64,000 nucleotides of DNA, taken from NCBI RefSeq assembly GCF_000253295.1, contig NC_015717.1, forward strand, positions 558,001 to 622,000, in the 5' to 3' direction. Of this stretch, positions 24,286 to 32,772 are shown one piece after another. Each line of letters begins with the position of its first letter. Within the stretch, counting starts at the first letter, position 1. The position numbers were made by a program, and so were the translations under genes. This stretch comes from Hyphomicrobium sp. MC1. Lineage in GTDB: Bacteria; Pseudomonadota; Alphaproteobacteria; Rhizobiales; Hyphomicrobiaceae. The notes below the pieces were generated by a model. The model searched no databases and had not been told where the DNA came from. It worked only from the letters and a program-made list of their open reading frames with translations.

Positions 24286-25329
24286 TTAGTTCGAAAGAAC
24301 CGGTTTGTTGTCGTCGCCGACAATGTCAGCCCAGCTCTTCTTGATCATCGCAACGACGTTGTCCGGAAGCGGAACGTAGTCAAGGTCTTCCGCAGACTTG
24401 TCGCCGTTGGCGTAAGCCCATTCGAAGAACTTGAGGGCTTCCTTGGCGGCAGCAGCATCCTTCGACTTCTTGTGCATCAGGATGAAGGTCGGGTTCGTGA
24501 TCGGCCACGATTCTGCACCCGGCTGGTCCGTCAGGATAACGCCCATGCCCGGAGCCGAAGCCCAGTCAGCGTTAGACGCCGCGGCCTGGAAGGCGGTGAT
24601 GACCGGAGCAACGGTCTTGCCGTCCTTGTTGATCATCTTCGTGTACGTCAGCTTGTTCTGCTTGGCGTAGGCGTATTCGACGTAGCCGATAGCGCCCTTC
24701 GTCTGCATCACGTTGTTGGCGACGCCTTCGTTGCCCTTCGCGCCGATGCCGACCGGAAACTGGACCGACGTGTTCGAGCCAACGTTTTCCTTGAACTCAG
24801 GGCTGACCTTCGAGAGGTAGTTCGTCCAAACGAACGTCGTGCCCGATCCGTCCGAGCGGAAGACAACAGCGATGGCATCCGACGGAAGCTTCACGTCCGG
24901 GTTCAGCTTCTTGATGGCCGGGTCGTCCCAGGTCTTGATTTCGCCGAGGTAGATCTTGGCGATGGTCGGGCCATCGAGAACGATTTCGCCCGGCTTGATG
25001 CCATCGAGGTTAGCAACCGGAACGATGCCGCCCATGACGGTCGGGAACTGGACGAGGCCGTTCTTCTCGAGTTCTTCACCCTTGAGCGGCTTGTCCGAAG
25101 CGCCGAACGTGACGGTGTTGGCTTCGATCTGCTTGATGCCGCCGCCGGAGCCAATCGACTGATAGTTCAAGCCGACGCCGGTCTCTTTCTTGTAGGCGTC
25201 AGCCCACTTTGCGTAGATCGGATACGGGAACGTGGCACCCGCGCCGGAAATGTTGTCGGCTTTGACGGGGGCGGTCGCAGCGGCTGTCGCCGCAAACGCC
25301 GCAATAAGCGCCATAAAAGACTGTTTCAC
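24286..25329 (-). CDS. pstS: phosphate-binding periplasmic protein
   Basis: A 347-residue binding protein. The GTG start is supported by AAGGAG seven bases upstream and gives a clean signal peptide (MKQSFMALIAAFAATAAATA, cleaved near VKA-DN). The mature part starts ISGAGATFPYPIYAKWADAY, includes SIGSGGGIKQIE with phosphate contacts and FRSDGSGTTFVWTNYLS in the middle. It delivers phosphate to PstCAB. A longer ATG frame to 25398 would destroy the signal peptide. Confidence 0.96.
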   Translation of the reverse strand: MKQSFMALIAAFAATAAATAPVKADNISGAGATFPYPIYAKWADAYKKETGVGLNYQSIGSGGGIKQIEANTVTFGASDKPLKGEELEKNGLVQFPTVMGGIVPVANLDGIKPGEIVLDGPTIAKIYLGEIKTWDDPAIKKLNPDVKLPSDAIAVVFRSDGSGTTFVWTNYLSKVSPEFKENVGSNTSVQFPVGIGAKGNEGVANNVMQTKGAIGYVEYAYAKQNKLTYTKMINKDGKTVAPVITAFQAAASNADWASAPGMGVILTDQPGAESWPITNPTFILMHKKSKDAAAAKEALKFFEWAYANGDKSAEDLDYVPLPDNVVAMIKKSWADIVGDDNKPVLSN

Positions 25330-25717
25330 TCGTGGTCTCCTTGTTGAACGGGGGCTTGAGGCCTCGCCACTCCATCTGCCGGGCGAGCCGGCAAGCACTC
25401 TCTAGTCCAGTTAGTTCACGCCTTTGTGAAACGTTAACGGATTGTTTTCTAAGCCGTGGAAATCGTCCGTAGTCGTCTCTTTCAGATGCGGTGATCGGGT
25501 TTCTTCCGACGGATCCTGCAAAGATGCTCCCTGAGAGAACAATTTTAGGAAGCGTCTGCGGCCCTCCCCCAAGGCGCGCGCCGCGCAAGATTAGGTTGTT
25601 CGGACTAGGCCAACTGGCTTTCAGCGGCAGTCATAACACTGTCATCCAACGCGGGACTCGTTCTAGCGAGTTCAAGCTATGGAATTGTGACAGTCTAGTT
25701 ATATGATTTTATTATAT
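25330..25717. promoter_or_regulatory. phoR-pstS intergenic region
   Basis: A 388-base stretch with no supported gene. It should hold the pstS promoter. One paired Pho-box-like repeat is visible at 25628-25645. The part next to phoR (25690-25730) is very rich in A+T. Confidence 0.55.
25628..25645 (+). promoter_or_regulatory. Pho-box-like repeat
   Basis: CAGTCAT-AACA-CTGTCAT is two 7-base direct repeats at 11-base spacing, close to the PhoB consensus CTGTCAT-N4-CTGTCAT. It reads on the plus strand, opposite to pstS, and lies about 300 bases from the pstS start, so its target is uncertain. Confidence 0.45.
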
Positions 25718-27013
25718 TTATTTGTAGGCGGGCAGAGAGACGTTGAAAGTGGTGCCCTGGCCGACCACCGATTGGACGGAAAGCTCGGCTTCGTGCCGGT
25801 TCAGCACGTGCTTGACGATCGCGAGGCCGAGACCTGTGCCGCCGATGCGGCGGCTATGTTCGGCGCTAACGCGGTAGAAGCGCTCGGTGAGGCGGGGCAA
25901 ATGCTCAGGCGCGATGCCTGGACCGTTATCCGTGATCGAGACGTGAGCGCGTGCGGGAAATTTTTCGTCTCGCGCACTGTTTTTCTTCAGTAGGGAAACT
26001 TTTACGGAGCCGCCTTCTTTGCCGTATTTGACGGCATTTTCAACGAGGTTGTGAAAGACCTGGAACAACTCATCGCGATCGCCCATCGCAATCAGCGGGC
26101 CGGCTGATGGTTCGACCTCGATTGTGATGTGCCGTTCTTCTGCAAAAGGCATCAAAGAGCGGGTGACGTCTTCGATGAGATCGTTGACGTCAACGCGGCC
26201 TTCCGGCTTCAGGTTGGCCTTTTCCTCGACGCGGCTGAGCAGCAGCAGATCGTCGATCAGGCGCGTCATGCGTTCGGCCTGATCGGCCATGATGGCGAGG
26301 AAGCGTTCTCGGGCTTTTTCGTCATTTCGCGCCGGGCCTTGCAGGGTTTCGATGAAGCCGCGCACGGATGCCAGCGGTGTTCTAAGTTCGTGGCTGGCGT
26401 TGGCGATAAAGTCCGTGCGCATCTCAAGCAGGCGATGCTGCTCGGATTCATCATGGATTGTAATTAGCGCGGCAATCGGCGGGCGTTCTACCGCGGCGCC
26501 GAGGGGGGCAACAGTGGCGATGAGACGCTGACCGGCACCGCCGCGCGGAACGAGATGTGCGGTGCCTTTCTCGCCGTTCTGAAGTGCGTTGGAAACGGCT
26601 GAGATCAACTCGGGATCGCGGTTGACGTGCTCGAGCGGGACGCCTTGGCGAAGGCGGTCGAACAGGCCGCGGGCGGCAGCGTTATAATTAAGGATGACGG
26701 AGGCTTCATCGAGCACGATCGCGGGATCGGGCATCGCGGCGGCGAGATCGATCCAAGTCAAATTCTTATCTGAGCTTGAGCCAATGCCTGTCATGTCACT
26801 CGCTTTTTGATCGAGCGTAACGCGTGGCCATGCAAATAACGCGGCAATGGCAGCAAACAATCCACAGCCGAAGAAAATTAAATCGCGAAGTGGCCCGGTC
26901 GCCCAGATCGACAATAGAGCGAACAAAAGAAGGGCGACAGCGCAAAGGGCTGCAAAACTTAGGCGAGCGTTCTCACGGGTCATGCCCGTTGGAGTAATCT
27001 TGAAGGGCGCCAT
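25718..27013 (-). CDS. phoR: phosphate regulon sensor histidine kinase
   Basis: A 431-residue kinase with two N-terminal membrane segments (residues about 17-65), a PAS-like domain, the H-box NASHELRTPLASVRG (His near 207), N-box NLVENAVKYG, and G-boxes DNGPGIAPEHLPRLTERFYR and GGTGLGLAIVKHV. The tyrosine/serine pattern around RFYRVSAEHSR is typical of PhoR. It would phosphorylate PhoB at low phosphate. It is the first gene of the phosphate block; a cysteine-poor Rrf2 gene precedes it by 15 bases on the same strand. Confidence 0.93.
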   Translation of the reverse strand: MAPFKITPTGMTRENARLSFAALCAVALLLFALLSIWATGPLRDLIFFGCGLFAAIAALFAWPRVTLDQKASDMTGIGSSSDKNLTWIDLAAAMPDPAIVLDEASVILNYNAAARGLFDRLRQGVPLEHVNRDPELISAVSNALQNGEKGTAHLVPRGGAGQRLIATVAPLGAAVERPPIAALITIHDESEQHRLLEMRTDFIANASHELRTPLASVRGFIETLQGPARNDEKARERFLAIMADQAERMTRLIDDLLLLSRVEEKANLKPEGRVDVNDLIEDVTRSLMPFAEERHITIEVEPSAGPLIAMGDRDELFQVFHNLVENAVKYGKEGGSVKVSLLKKNSARDEKFPARAHVSITDNGPGIAPEHLPRLTERFYRVSAEHSRRIGGTGLGLAIVKHVLNRHEAELSVQSVVGQGTTFNVSLPAYK

Positions 27014-27028
27014 AAGCTAGTCAGCAAT

Positions 27029-27523
27029 TCAGGTGCGCCGCGTGCCGCGTGCTGCCGGCTTCTTGCTACGCAATTTGTGGTCCGAATCGCTCGATCCGTT
27101 CGGTTCGGTTTCGGTGAATCCGATCGGCGACTTGACCGCGAGCTCCGCAAGCGTGTGCTGATCGAGGACAGAGATGAATGCTGTCAGCGCGTCGTCGAAC
27201 ATGGCGTTGATGTTGCCGGGGTCGGCTTCGCTGGGCTGGTCGGAATTCCCGCCCTCGACTTGAACGCGCGTCACTTCGATGGCGCGGACCACGTCGCCGA
27301 CACGGATTTGGGTAGCCGGGCGGGCAAGGCGGACGCCGCCGTTGGGACCTCTTACGGCGGTCAGAAATCCGGCGTGCGACAAAATGTGGACGATCTTGAA
27401 GACATTCTGCTTCGTGACGCCCAGACGGTCTGAGACGTCAGCAACTTTCACAAGCTGGTCTTTTGCCTGCGCACAATCGATCAGAATGCGGATCGCGTGG
27501 CCGGTTTGCTTCGTCAAGCGCAT
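27029..27523 (-). CDS. Rrf2-family transcriptional regulator lacking the cysteine cluster
   Basis: A 164-residue regulator: winged helix MRLTKQTGHAIRILIDCAQAKD through VADVSDRLGVTKQNVFKIVHIL and the wing FLTAVRGPNGGVRLARP, as in NsrR, IscR and RirA. The loop where those hold three iron-sulfur ligands reads RVQVEGGNSDQPSEADPGN and has no cysteine; the only cysteine is in the first helix. A basic, low-complexity tail ends the protein. It stands divergent to the metal operon at 27.7 kb, of which it is the likely regulator, and just ahead of phoR. Start chosen at the Rrf2 consensus MRLT. Confidence 0.85.
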   Translation of the reverse strand: MRLTKQTGHAIRILIDCAQAKDQLVKVADVSDRLGVTKQNVFKIVHILSHAGFLTAVRGPNGGVRLARPATQIRVGDVVRAIEVTRVQVEGGNSDQPSEADPGNINAMFDDALTAFISVLDQHTLAELAVKSPIGFTETEPNGSSDSDHKLRSKKPAARGTRRT

Positions 27524-27626
27524 ATTCGAATTACCTGGACCGCGCGATCGCGACGGAAGAATTCCTACCCCTGCTTGTTTCAAATTCTTGTCAGGGTGGC
27601 AAGTGGCCGAACTGACCTGAGTTCAC

Positions 27627-27657
27627 TTGACACTTAATTGCGCCGGCTTTCTATACC
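27627..27657 (+). promoter_or_regulatory. candidate sigma-70 promoter of the metal operon
   Basis: TTGACA is followed after 19 bases by TATACC, a housekeeping-type promoter with a slightly long spacer, about 80 bases before the first imelysin gene. AAGTG and CACTT arms flank the area from 27601 to 27628 and could be part of an operator. Confidence 0.4.
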
Positions 27658-27737
27658 ATCGAGGTCAATAATGGGGCTGGGCGAATCCGTTCGAGTGTTG
27701 CGGATCGCAGAGGACAGCAAGCTGCGGGAGATCTGTG

Positions 27738-29036
27738 ATGTCGAAGAAAGCAAATTTGTGGACCTGCGCAACTCGATTTGCGGCCGTATCGGCCGTTGCT
27801 CTGGCCGTCAGCTGTGGACCGGCGCTCGCGGCTCCGCCTGCCACCAAAGACATCATGAAAAACTACGGCGACATGGCCGAGGCAATGTATGGCGATGCGC
27901 TGGCGAAAGCCAAGGATCTCGACAAGTCGATTGACGCGTTTTTAGCGTCCCCGAACGCCGAGACGCTGGCGGCCGCGCGCACGGCCTGGAAAGCTTCGCG
28001 CGTTCCCTACATGCAGACTGAGGGCTTCCGCTTCGGCAATAAGATCGTCGACGATTGGGAGGGCGAGGTGAACTCGTGGCCGCTCGATGAAGGCCTCATC
28101 GATTATGTCGACGAAGCGAGCTACGGCGATACGAAGGAAGAAAATCCGCTCTACACGGCCAATGTCATCGCCAACAAGAAAATCCGCCTCGGGCCGAAAA
28201 TGCTCGACGCCAGCAAGATCGACAAGACGGTCATCGCGAAGCTCAACAGCGCGCTCGATGTCGAAGCGAACGTCGGTACCGGATATCACGCGATCGAGTT
28301 CCTGCTCTGGGGACAGGATCTGCACGGCACAGGACCGGGTGCAGGCGAGCGTCCGGCAAGCGATTACGACCTCAAGAACTGCACGCATGGTAATTGCGAC
28401 CGCCGCCGCGATTACCTGAAAGCCGCTTCGGGTCTGTTGGTCGATGATCTTGCCGAGATGGTCGATGACTGGAAGACGGACGGCAAAGCTCGCAAGGCGC
28501 TTGCGGAGCAGAACGACAATGCACAGCTCTCGACGATCCTCACGGGTCTTGGTTCGCTGTCGTACGGAGAGCTTGCAGGCGAGCGCATGAAGCTTGGCGT
28601 TCTGCTGCATGATCCGGAGGAAGAGCACGATTGCTTCTCCGACAACACGCATAACAGCCATTACTACGATCAGGTCGGCATGATGGAGATCTGGAGCGGC
28701 AAGTACGACGGCGTGACGCCGGTCAGTGGGCCGAGCATCGCCGAGCTTGCTCGCGATAAGGCGCCGGATGCCGCAAAGCGTGTCGATGATGCGATGGCGG
28801 TGACGCTGGAGAAGATCAAGGCGATCAAGACCAAGGCCGACTCCGGCGAAATGGCTTACGACCAGATGCTGGCGGCCGGGAACGAGACCGGAAACAAGAT
28901 GATCCTGGATGCCGTCGATGCGCTCGTTGCGCAGGCGCGCGCTATCGAGGCGGTCGTTGCGGCGCTTGGCCTCAAAGTGAAGATCGAAGGGTCGGATAGT
29001 CTCGACGATCCCGATAAGGTCGCCAAGGCGAAGTAA
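27738..29036 (+). CDS. imelysin-family (IrpA/EfeO-like) periplasmic protein
   Basis: A 432-residue secreted protein with a signal peptide ending near GPALA-APPATK. The imelysin domain shows the family motif GxHxxE as GYHAIEFLLWGQD (about residues 182-190), the segment WKASRVPYMQTEGFRFG near the start, and NSHYYDQVGMMEIWSGKY. Imelysin proteins bind iron in the periplasm or outer face; IrpA-type members are induced by low iron. GGGAG precedes the start. It opens a five-gene run with a multicopper oxidase, a di-haem protein, a second imelysin and DUF1513. Confidence 0.88.
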   Translation: MSKKANLWTCATRFAAVSAVALAVSCGPALAAPPATKDIMKNYGDMAEAMYGDALAKAKDLDKSIDAFLASPNAETLAAARTAWKASRVPYMQTEGFRFGNKIVDDWEGEVNSWPLDEGLIDYVDEASYGDTKEENPLYTANVIANKKIRLGPKMLDASKIDKTVIAKLNSALDVEANVGTGYHAIEFLLWGQDLHGTGPGAGERPASDYDLKNCTHGNCDRRRDYLKAASGLLVDDLAEMVDDWKTDGKARKALAEQNDNAQLSTILTGLGSLSYGELAGERMKLGVLLHDPEEEHDCFSDNTHNSHYYDQVGMMEIWSGKYDGVTPVSGPSIAELARDKAPDAAKRVDDAMAVTLEKIKAIKTKADSGEMAYDQMLAAGNETGNKMILDAVDALVAQARAIEAVVAALGLKVKIEGSDSLDDPDKVAKAK

Positions 29037-29084
29037 GGTGATTTCGGTCAAAGCGCAGCGGCTGCGAGCTGAAAGGGTGCACGC

Positions 29085-30536
29085 ATGGTAACGCGTCGCG
29101 ACCTCATGCTCGGAGCCGCAGCCTTCACCGCTAGCGCGGGGGTGGGGTTTGTCGCCCCCGGGCGTAAGGTTCAGGCAAAAGAAGTCATCGCCAAGCCGAT
29201 CGCGCACGGCGTTAAGTCGCTTGCGCTCGATCTCGCAGAGCGGCCGACGGCATTACCATGTTTCGGCGGCAAGACGCTGCCGCTCTGGACGTTTGAAGCC
29301 GGCCCGACGTTTCCGATCGTGCGGGTTAAGCTCGGCGAGCGGCTCGATACGGTTTTCCGAAACCATCTGCCGCGCAACGGCGAGGTCGCCTCGATCCATT
29401 GGCACGGGCTTCGAATTCCGAACGCGGAAGATGGCGTTCCGTATCTGACACAGCAGCCGATACCGCCGGGCGGCGAGGGACGGTATGCATTCGTGCCGCC
29501 CGACACGGGCTCGTTCTTCTTTCACACGCACTGCAATTCGGTGGAGCACTTCGGGCGCGGATTGGTTGGCGCACTGATCGTCGAAGGTGACGAGATAGAG
29601 CCGGCGGATGCGGAATACGTGCTGCTTGCCAAAGACTGGCGCATCGGACCCGACGGCAAATTTCTTCCGTTCTCGACGGACGAGGGTGCAGCCAAAGGCG
29701 GGACGCCCGGAACGATCCGGTCCGTCAATGGTGCGACGTCGCCGGTGATCACGGTCCCATCGTCGGCGAATGTTCGTATCCGGTTTTACAACCTCGATCC
29801 GATGCGCATTTCCGAGATCGGATTTGAGGACGCGGAAGCTGCGATCATCGCCATCGATGGCAACGGTCTGCCGCCGATGACGTTCGAATCGTGGCGTCTC
29901 GGCACGGCGATGCGCGTCGATATTCTGTTGCGTACGGCAGCGCCCGGCGGGTCGATCAAACTCTATGATTACTTCGCGAAAGAACCGTTCGTGCTTGCCG
30001 AGTTCAAATCGGAAGGCCCGCCGAAACGCTCGGACGCGTTCGAGCCGACGCCGCTCAAGGTGATGCCGTTTCCGAAACTCGACGAAGCGAACGCGCAAAT
30101 CGTTCCATTCGAGTTTTCAGCGACGCCGACAGGACAGTCCATCGCGGATATCGGCGCCGGTCCCGGCATCGAGCTTGGGCCGCTCTGTCTGACGAAGCGG
30201 ACGTTCTGGGCGATCAACAAGCGCGCGTGGCCAGGGCAGGATCATCGCGATCTCGGGCCGCCGCTTGCGGTGCTGAAATCTGGGCAAAGCTATATATTCG
30301 AACTCGATAATACGACGCCGCGGTCGCATCCGATCCATATCCATGGCCACACATTTGAAGTGTTGAATTCAAGTAAACGGAAGCTTCCGCGCTTCCGTTG
30401 CGATACGGTGCTGCTGATCCCGAACGAGCGCATCCAGGTCGGATTGGTTGCGGGCCTTCCGGGAAAATGGATGTTCCATTGCCATATCCTCGAACATCAA
30501 GAGACGGGCATGATGGGGTACATCGAGGTCGTATGA
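29085..30536 (+). CDS. multicopper oxidase with Tat signal
   Basis: A 483-residue oxidase exported by the Tat route (VTRRDLMLGAAAFT). All four copper-binding segments are present in order: SIHWHGLRIP (about 104), FFHTHCNSVEH (about 146), HPIHIHGHTFEV (about 414) and HCHILEHQETGMM (about 465), the last with type 1 Cys, His and a candidate axial Met. It should oxidise a metal ion or phenol at the expense of oxygen in the periplasm. In this setting ferroxidase or cuproxidase activity is likely, which is inference. The next gene starts within its stop codon (ATGA). Confidence 0.92.
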   Translation: MVTRRDLMLGAAAFTASAGVGFVAPGRKVQAKEVIAKPIAHGVKSLALDLAERPTALPCFGGKTLPLWTFEAGPTFPIVRVKLGERLDTVFRNHLPRNGEVASIHWHGLRIPNAEDGVPYLTQQPIPPGGEGRYAFVPPDTGSFFFHTHCNSVEHFGRGLVGALIVEGDEIEPADAEYVLLAKDWRIGPDGKFLPFSTDEGAAKGGTPGTIRSVNGATSPVITVPSSANVRIRFYNLDPMRISEIGFEDAEAAIIAIDGNGLPPMTFESWRLGTAMRVDILLRTAAPGGSIKLYDYFAKEPFVLAEFKSEGPPKRSDAFEPTPLKVMPFPKLDEANAQIVPFEFSATPTGQSIADIGAGPGIELGPLCLTKRTFWAINKRAWPGQDHRDLGPPLAVLKSGQSYIFELDNTTPRSHPIHIHGHTFEVLNSSKRKLPRFRCDTVLLIPNERIQVGLVAGLPGKWMFHCHILEHQETGMMGYIEVV

Positions 30537-31702
30537 CGCGGCGGTTGCAGGCCCTGTCGGTGCTGGCATTGTTCGCCGGAATGTTGCTGCCTGATGCCGG
30601 TTGCGCCGATCCGCTCGATGCTGCCGTCGGCAAAGCGCTGTTCGACCGGCAGTGGATTCCGGCGCCGTCTTCGACGAACGGAACGGATGGTCTTGGGCCG
30701 CTGTTTGTGTCGCGGTCATGCACGGGCTGTCATGCCCGCGCGGACGGTGCGCATGTGGTCGTGCGCGATGATGGCAAACCGGACATCGCTGGCGCAGTCG
30801 TTCGCTTCGGCACCGCCGACGGCGCCACAGATTCTTATTATGGTCTTGAACTGCAAACCAACGCGATCCCCGGATTGAAATCCGAGGGCAGCGCACGATT
30901 TCTACCGCACCTTAGTTACAACCTGAATGGGCCGCCGCTGGGGGAGGGCGTGCATGCGGGCGTTCGTCTTGCTCCGCAGTTGTTCGGCAAGGCCGCGTTC
31001 GACGACGTGTCGGACGAAGAGATCGTAAAGCGCGCCGCCGCCAACGCGAAGAGCGGTGGGCCCGTCAAAGGCCGCGCCAACGTCACGCCGCACGGCGTCG
31101 GCCGTTATGGCTGGAAAGCGGCGCACGTTTCGATCGACGAGCAGATCGCGCATGCGTTCGCGTTCGATATCGGGCTGTCGAGCCCGCTGTTTCCGTTGCC
31201 GTATGGCGACTGCACGACGGCTGAGACGGCCTGTCTGTCCGCGCCGAACGGCGAAAGTCCGGCGTTCGAGGGGCGCGAGCTTTCGTCGCCGATGATCGGT
31301 GTCGTCGCAAGTTATCTGAAATCGCTTCGCGCCCGGCCCGTGACTGAGGCTTTGGCGCTATTTACTTCGACGGGATGTGCGGCATGCCATGTCCCGGCGC
31401 TCACGGCGCGGGACGGGCGGCAAATTCCGGCCTTCACCGATCTTTTGCTTCACGATATGGGTCCAGGGCTCGATGACCATGTCGGAGAGCCGGGCGTGAA
31501 ATCGTTCGAATGGCGGACGGCGCCGTTAATCAATGGCCGTTTGCGGCCCGAAGACCGGCGCTATCTTCACGACGGTTCGGCTGCAACGGTTGAAGACGCG
31601 ATCAAGCGGCACGGTGGAGAAGCGGAACACAGCCGTAATCTTTTTGAGGCCTTGATGGTCGACGACAAGAAGCGACTGGTCGATTATGTGAATGGGCTAT
31701 GA
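30533..31702 (+). CDS. di-haem oxidoreductase (DUF1111, DHOR family)
   Basis: A 389-residue periplasmic cytochrome. After a signal peptide (to about DAGCA) it has two c-type haem sites, RSCTGCHARAD (about residue 62) and GCAACHVPAL (about 282), and the family segments LSYNLNGPPLGEGVH, FEGRELSSPMIG and WRTAPLINGRLRPEDRRYLHDG. DHOR proteins are distantly related to MauG and di-haem peroxidases and are often next to imelysin genes. Starts in the stop of the oxidase gene and ends overlapping the next start, so the operon is tightly coupled. Confidence 0.9.
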   Translation: MTRRLQALSVLALFAGMLLPDAGCADPLDAAVGKALFDRQWIPAPSSTNGTDGLGPLFVSRSCTGCHARADGAHVVVRDDGKPDIAGAVVRFGTADGATDSYYGLELQTNAIPGLKSEGSARFLPHLSYNLNGPPLGEGVHAGVRLAPQLFGKAAFDDVSDEEIVKRAAANAKSGGPVKGRANVTPHGVGRYGWKAAHVSIDEQIAHAFAFDIGLSSPLFPLPYGDCTTAETACLSAPNGESPAFEGRELSSPMIGVVASYLKSLRARPVTEALALFTSTGCAACHVPALTARDGRQIPAFTDLLLHDMGPGLDDHVGEPGVKSFEWRTAPLINGRLRPEDRRYLHDGSAATVEDAIKRHGGEAEHSRNLFEALMVDDKKRLVDYVNGL

Positions 31703-32772
31703 TGGTACGAAAAGTCATGATCGCGGTGCTGGCGTTTTTGGCATTTGCGACGGAGGCGGTCAGCGCCGATCTGCCTCCTGAACCGCTGAGCCATGCGGGC
31801 ATGGTGAAGGCTGCAATCGAACAATACATCATCCCGCACATCGATGGGCTGAAGGCTGCGACGGCGCCGTTGCCGGAAGCCGTCGAAGATGTTTGCAAGA
31901 CGGGCTCGCCGGAAGCCGAAAAAGCGCTCCAAGAGCGCTTCGACAAGGCCGTTATCGCCTATGCGGGTGTCGATTTTCTGCGCTTCGGGCCGATGCTCGA
32001 AAAGGGGCGGCGCGAGCAGATTTCATTCTGGCCGGATCCGCGCGGGTTCGTTGCCCGGCAGATGCGGCTGTTGCTTTTGAACAAGGATGAAACGATTGCG
32101 CAGCCGGGCGCCATTCGCAAACAGAGCGCGGCTGTGCAGGGGCTTCCGGCGCTCGAAGCGCTGATGCACGATAAGAATGTGCCGCTGGGGCCGGGTGATG
32201 CCGCGCGTTACCGGTGCCTTGTGGCGCATGCGATTGCTGTCAATGTCGCAAGCCTCGCGACGGAAGTGGCCGAGGGCTGGGAGAAGCCAAACGGCTGGGC
32301 CGATAAGATGCTGCATCCAGGCCCCGCGAACGACACGTATAAAAGCGATAGCGAGGCGGCCGTCGAAGTCGTCAAGGCGTTGATCGTCGGCTTAGGGTTG
32401 ACGGCCGATCTGCAGGTGAAGCCGCAGATCGATGCCAAGGTTCGGCTAACGCCGCCCTACGACAAATCGGGATTGCAGAAGGCTTATTACGCGACGAGCG
32501 TCGCGTCGCTGCATCAACTTTACGATGTTCTCAATCTTGAAAGCTGGTTGCCGCCCGATCGTCTCTGGATGAAGGATTGGGTAGTGGGGACATGGCGCAC
32601 GCTCGAATCTAGCGACGGCGTCGGCGGGCATATGCCCCACGCGAAGCGAGAGGATGCGCCGACGCTTCGGGAAGTGTTCGATCGCACGAATGGATTGCGC
32701 AATATGGTCGCGAACAGGTTGTCGGTCGCGGCCAAACTGACGGTAGGTTTCAATGAACTCGATGGCGATTGA
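31699..32772 (+). CDS. second imelysin-family protein
   Basis: A 357-residue secreted protein with a signal peptide ending near EAVSA-DLPPE. It has the imelysin helical domain: HIDGLKAATAPLPEAVEDVC, VIAYAGVDFLRFGP, and GLPALEALMHD at the position of the family motif. Here the histidine of GxHxxE is replaced by proline, as in one branch of the family, so metal binding may differ from the first imelysin. It overlaps the gene before (ATGATG) and the DUF1513 gene after by 20 bases. Confidence 0.86.
   Translation: MMVRKVMIAVLAFLAFATEAVSADLPPEPLSHAGMVKAAIEQYIIPHIDGLKAATAPLPEAVEDVCKTGSPEAEKALQERFDKAVIAYAGVDFLRFGPMLEKGRREQISFWPDPRGFVARQMRLLLLNKDETIAQPGAIRKQSAAVQGLPALEALMHDKNVPLGPGDAARYRCLVAHAIAVNVASLATEVAEGWEKPNGWADKMLHPGPANDTYKSDSEAAVEVVKALIVGLGLTADLQVKPQIDAKVRLTPPYDKSGLQKAYYATSVASLHQLYDVLNLESWLPPDRLWMKDWVVGTWRTLESSDGVGGHMPHAKREDAPTLREVFDRTNGLRNMVANRLSVAAKLTVGFNELDGD

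Noticed and set aside
23184..25347. Two long plus-strand frames (303 and 419 residues) opposite pstC and pstS
   Set aside because: Both lie over unambiguous Pst genes and are rich in Arg, Asp and Glu as mirrored frames usually are.
29253..30098. 281-residue minus-strand frame opposite the multicopper oxidase
   Set aside because: Antisense to all but the end of a complete oxidase with its copper motifs.
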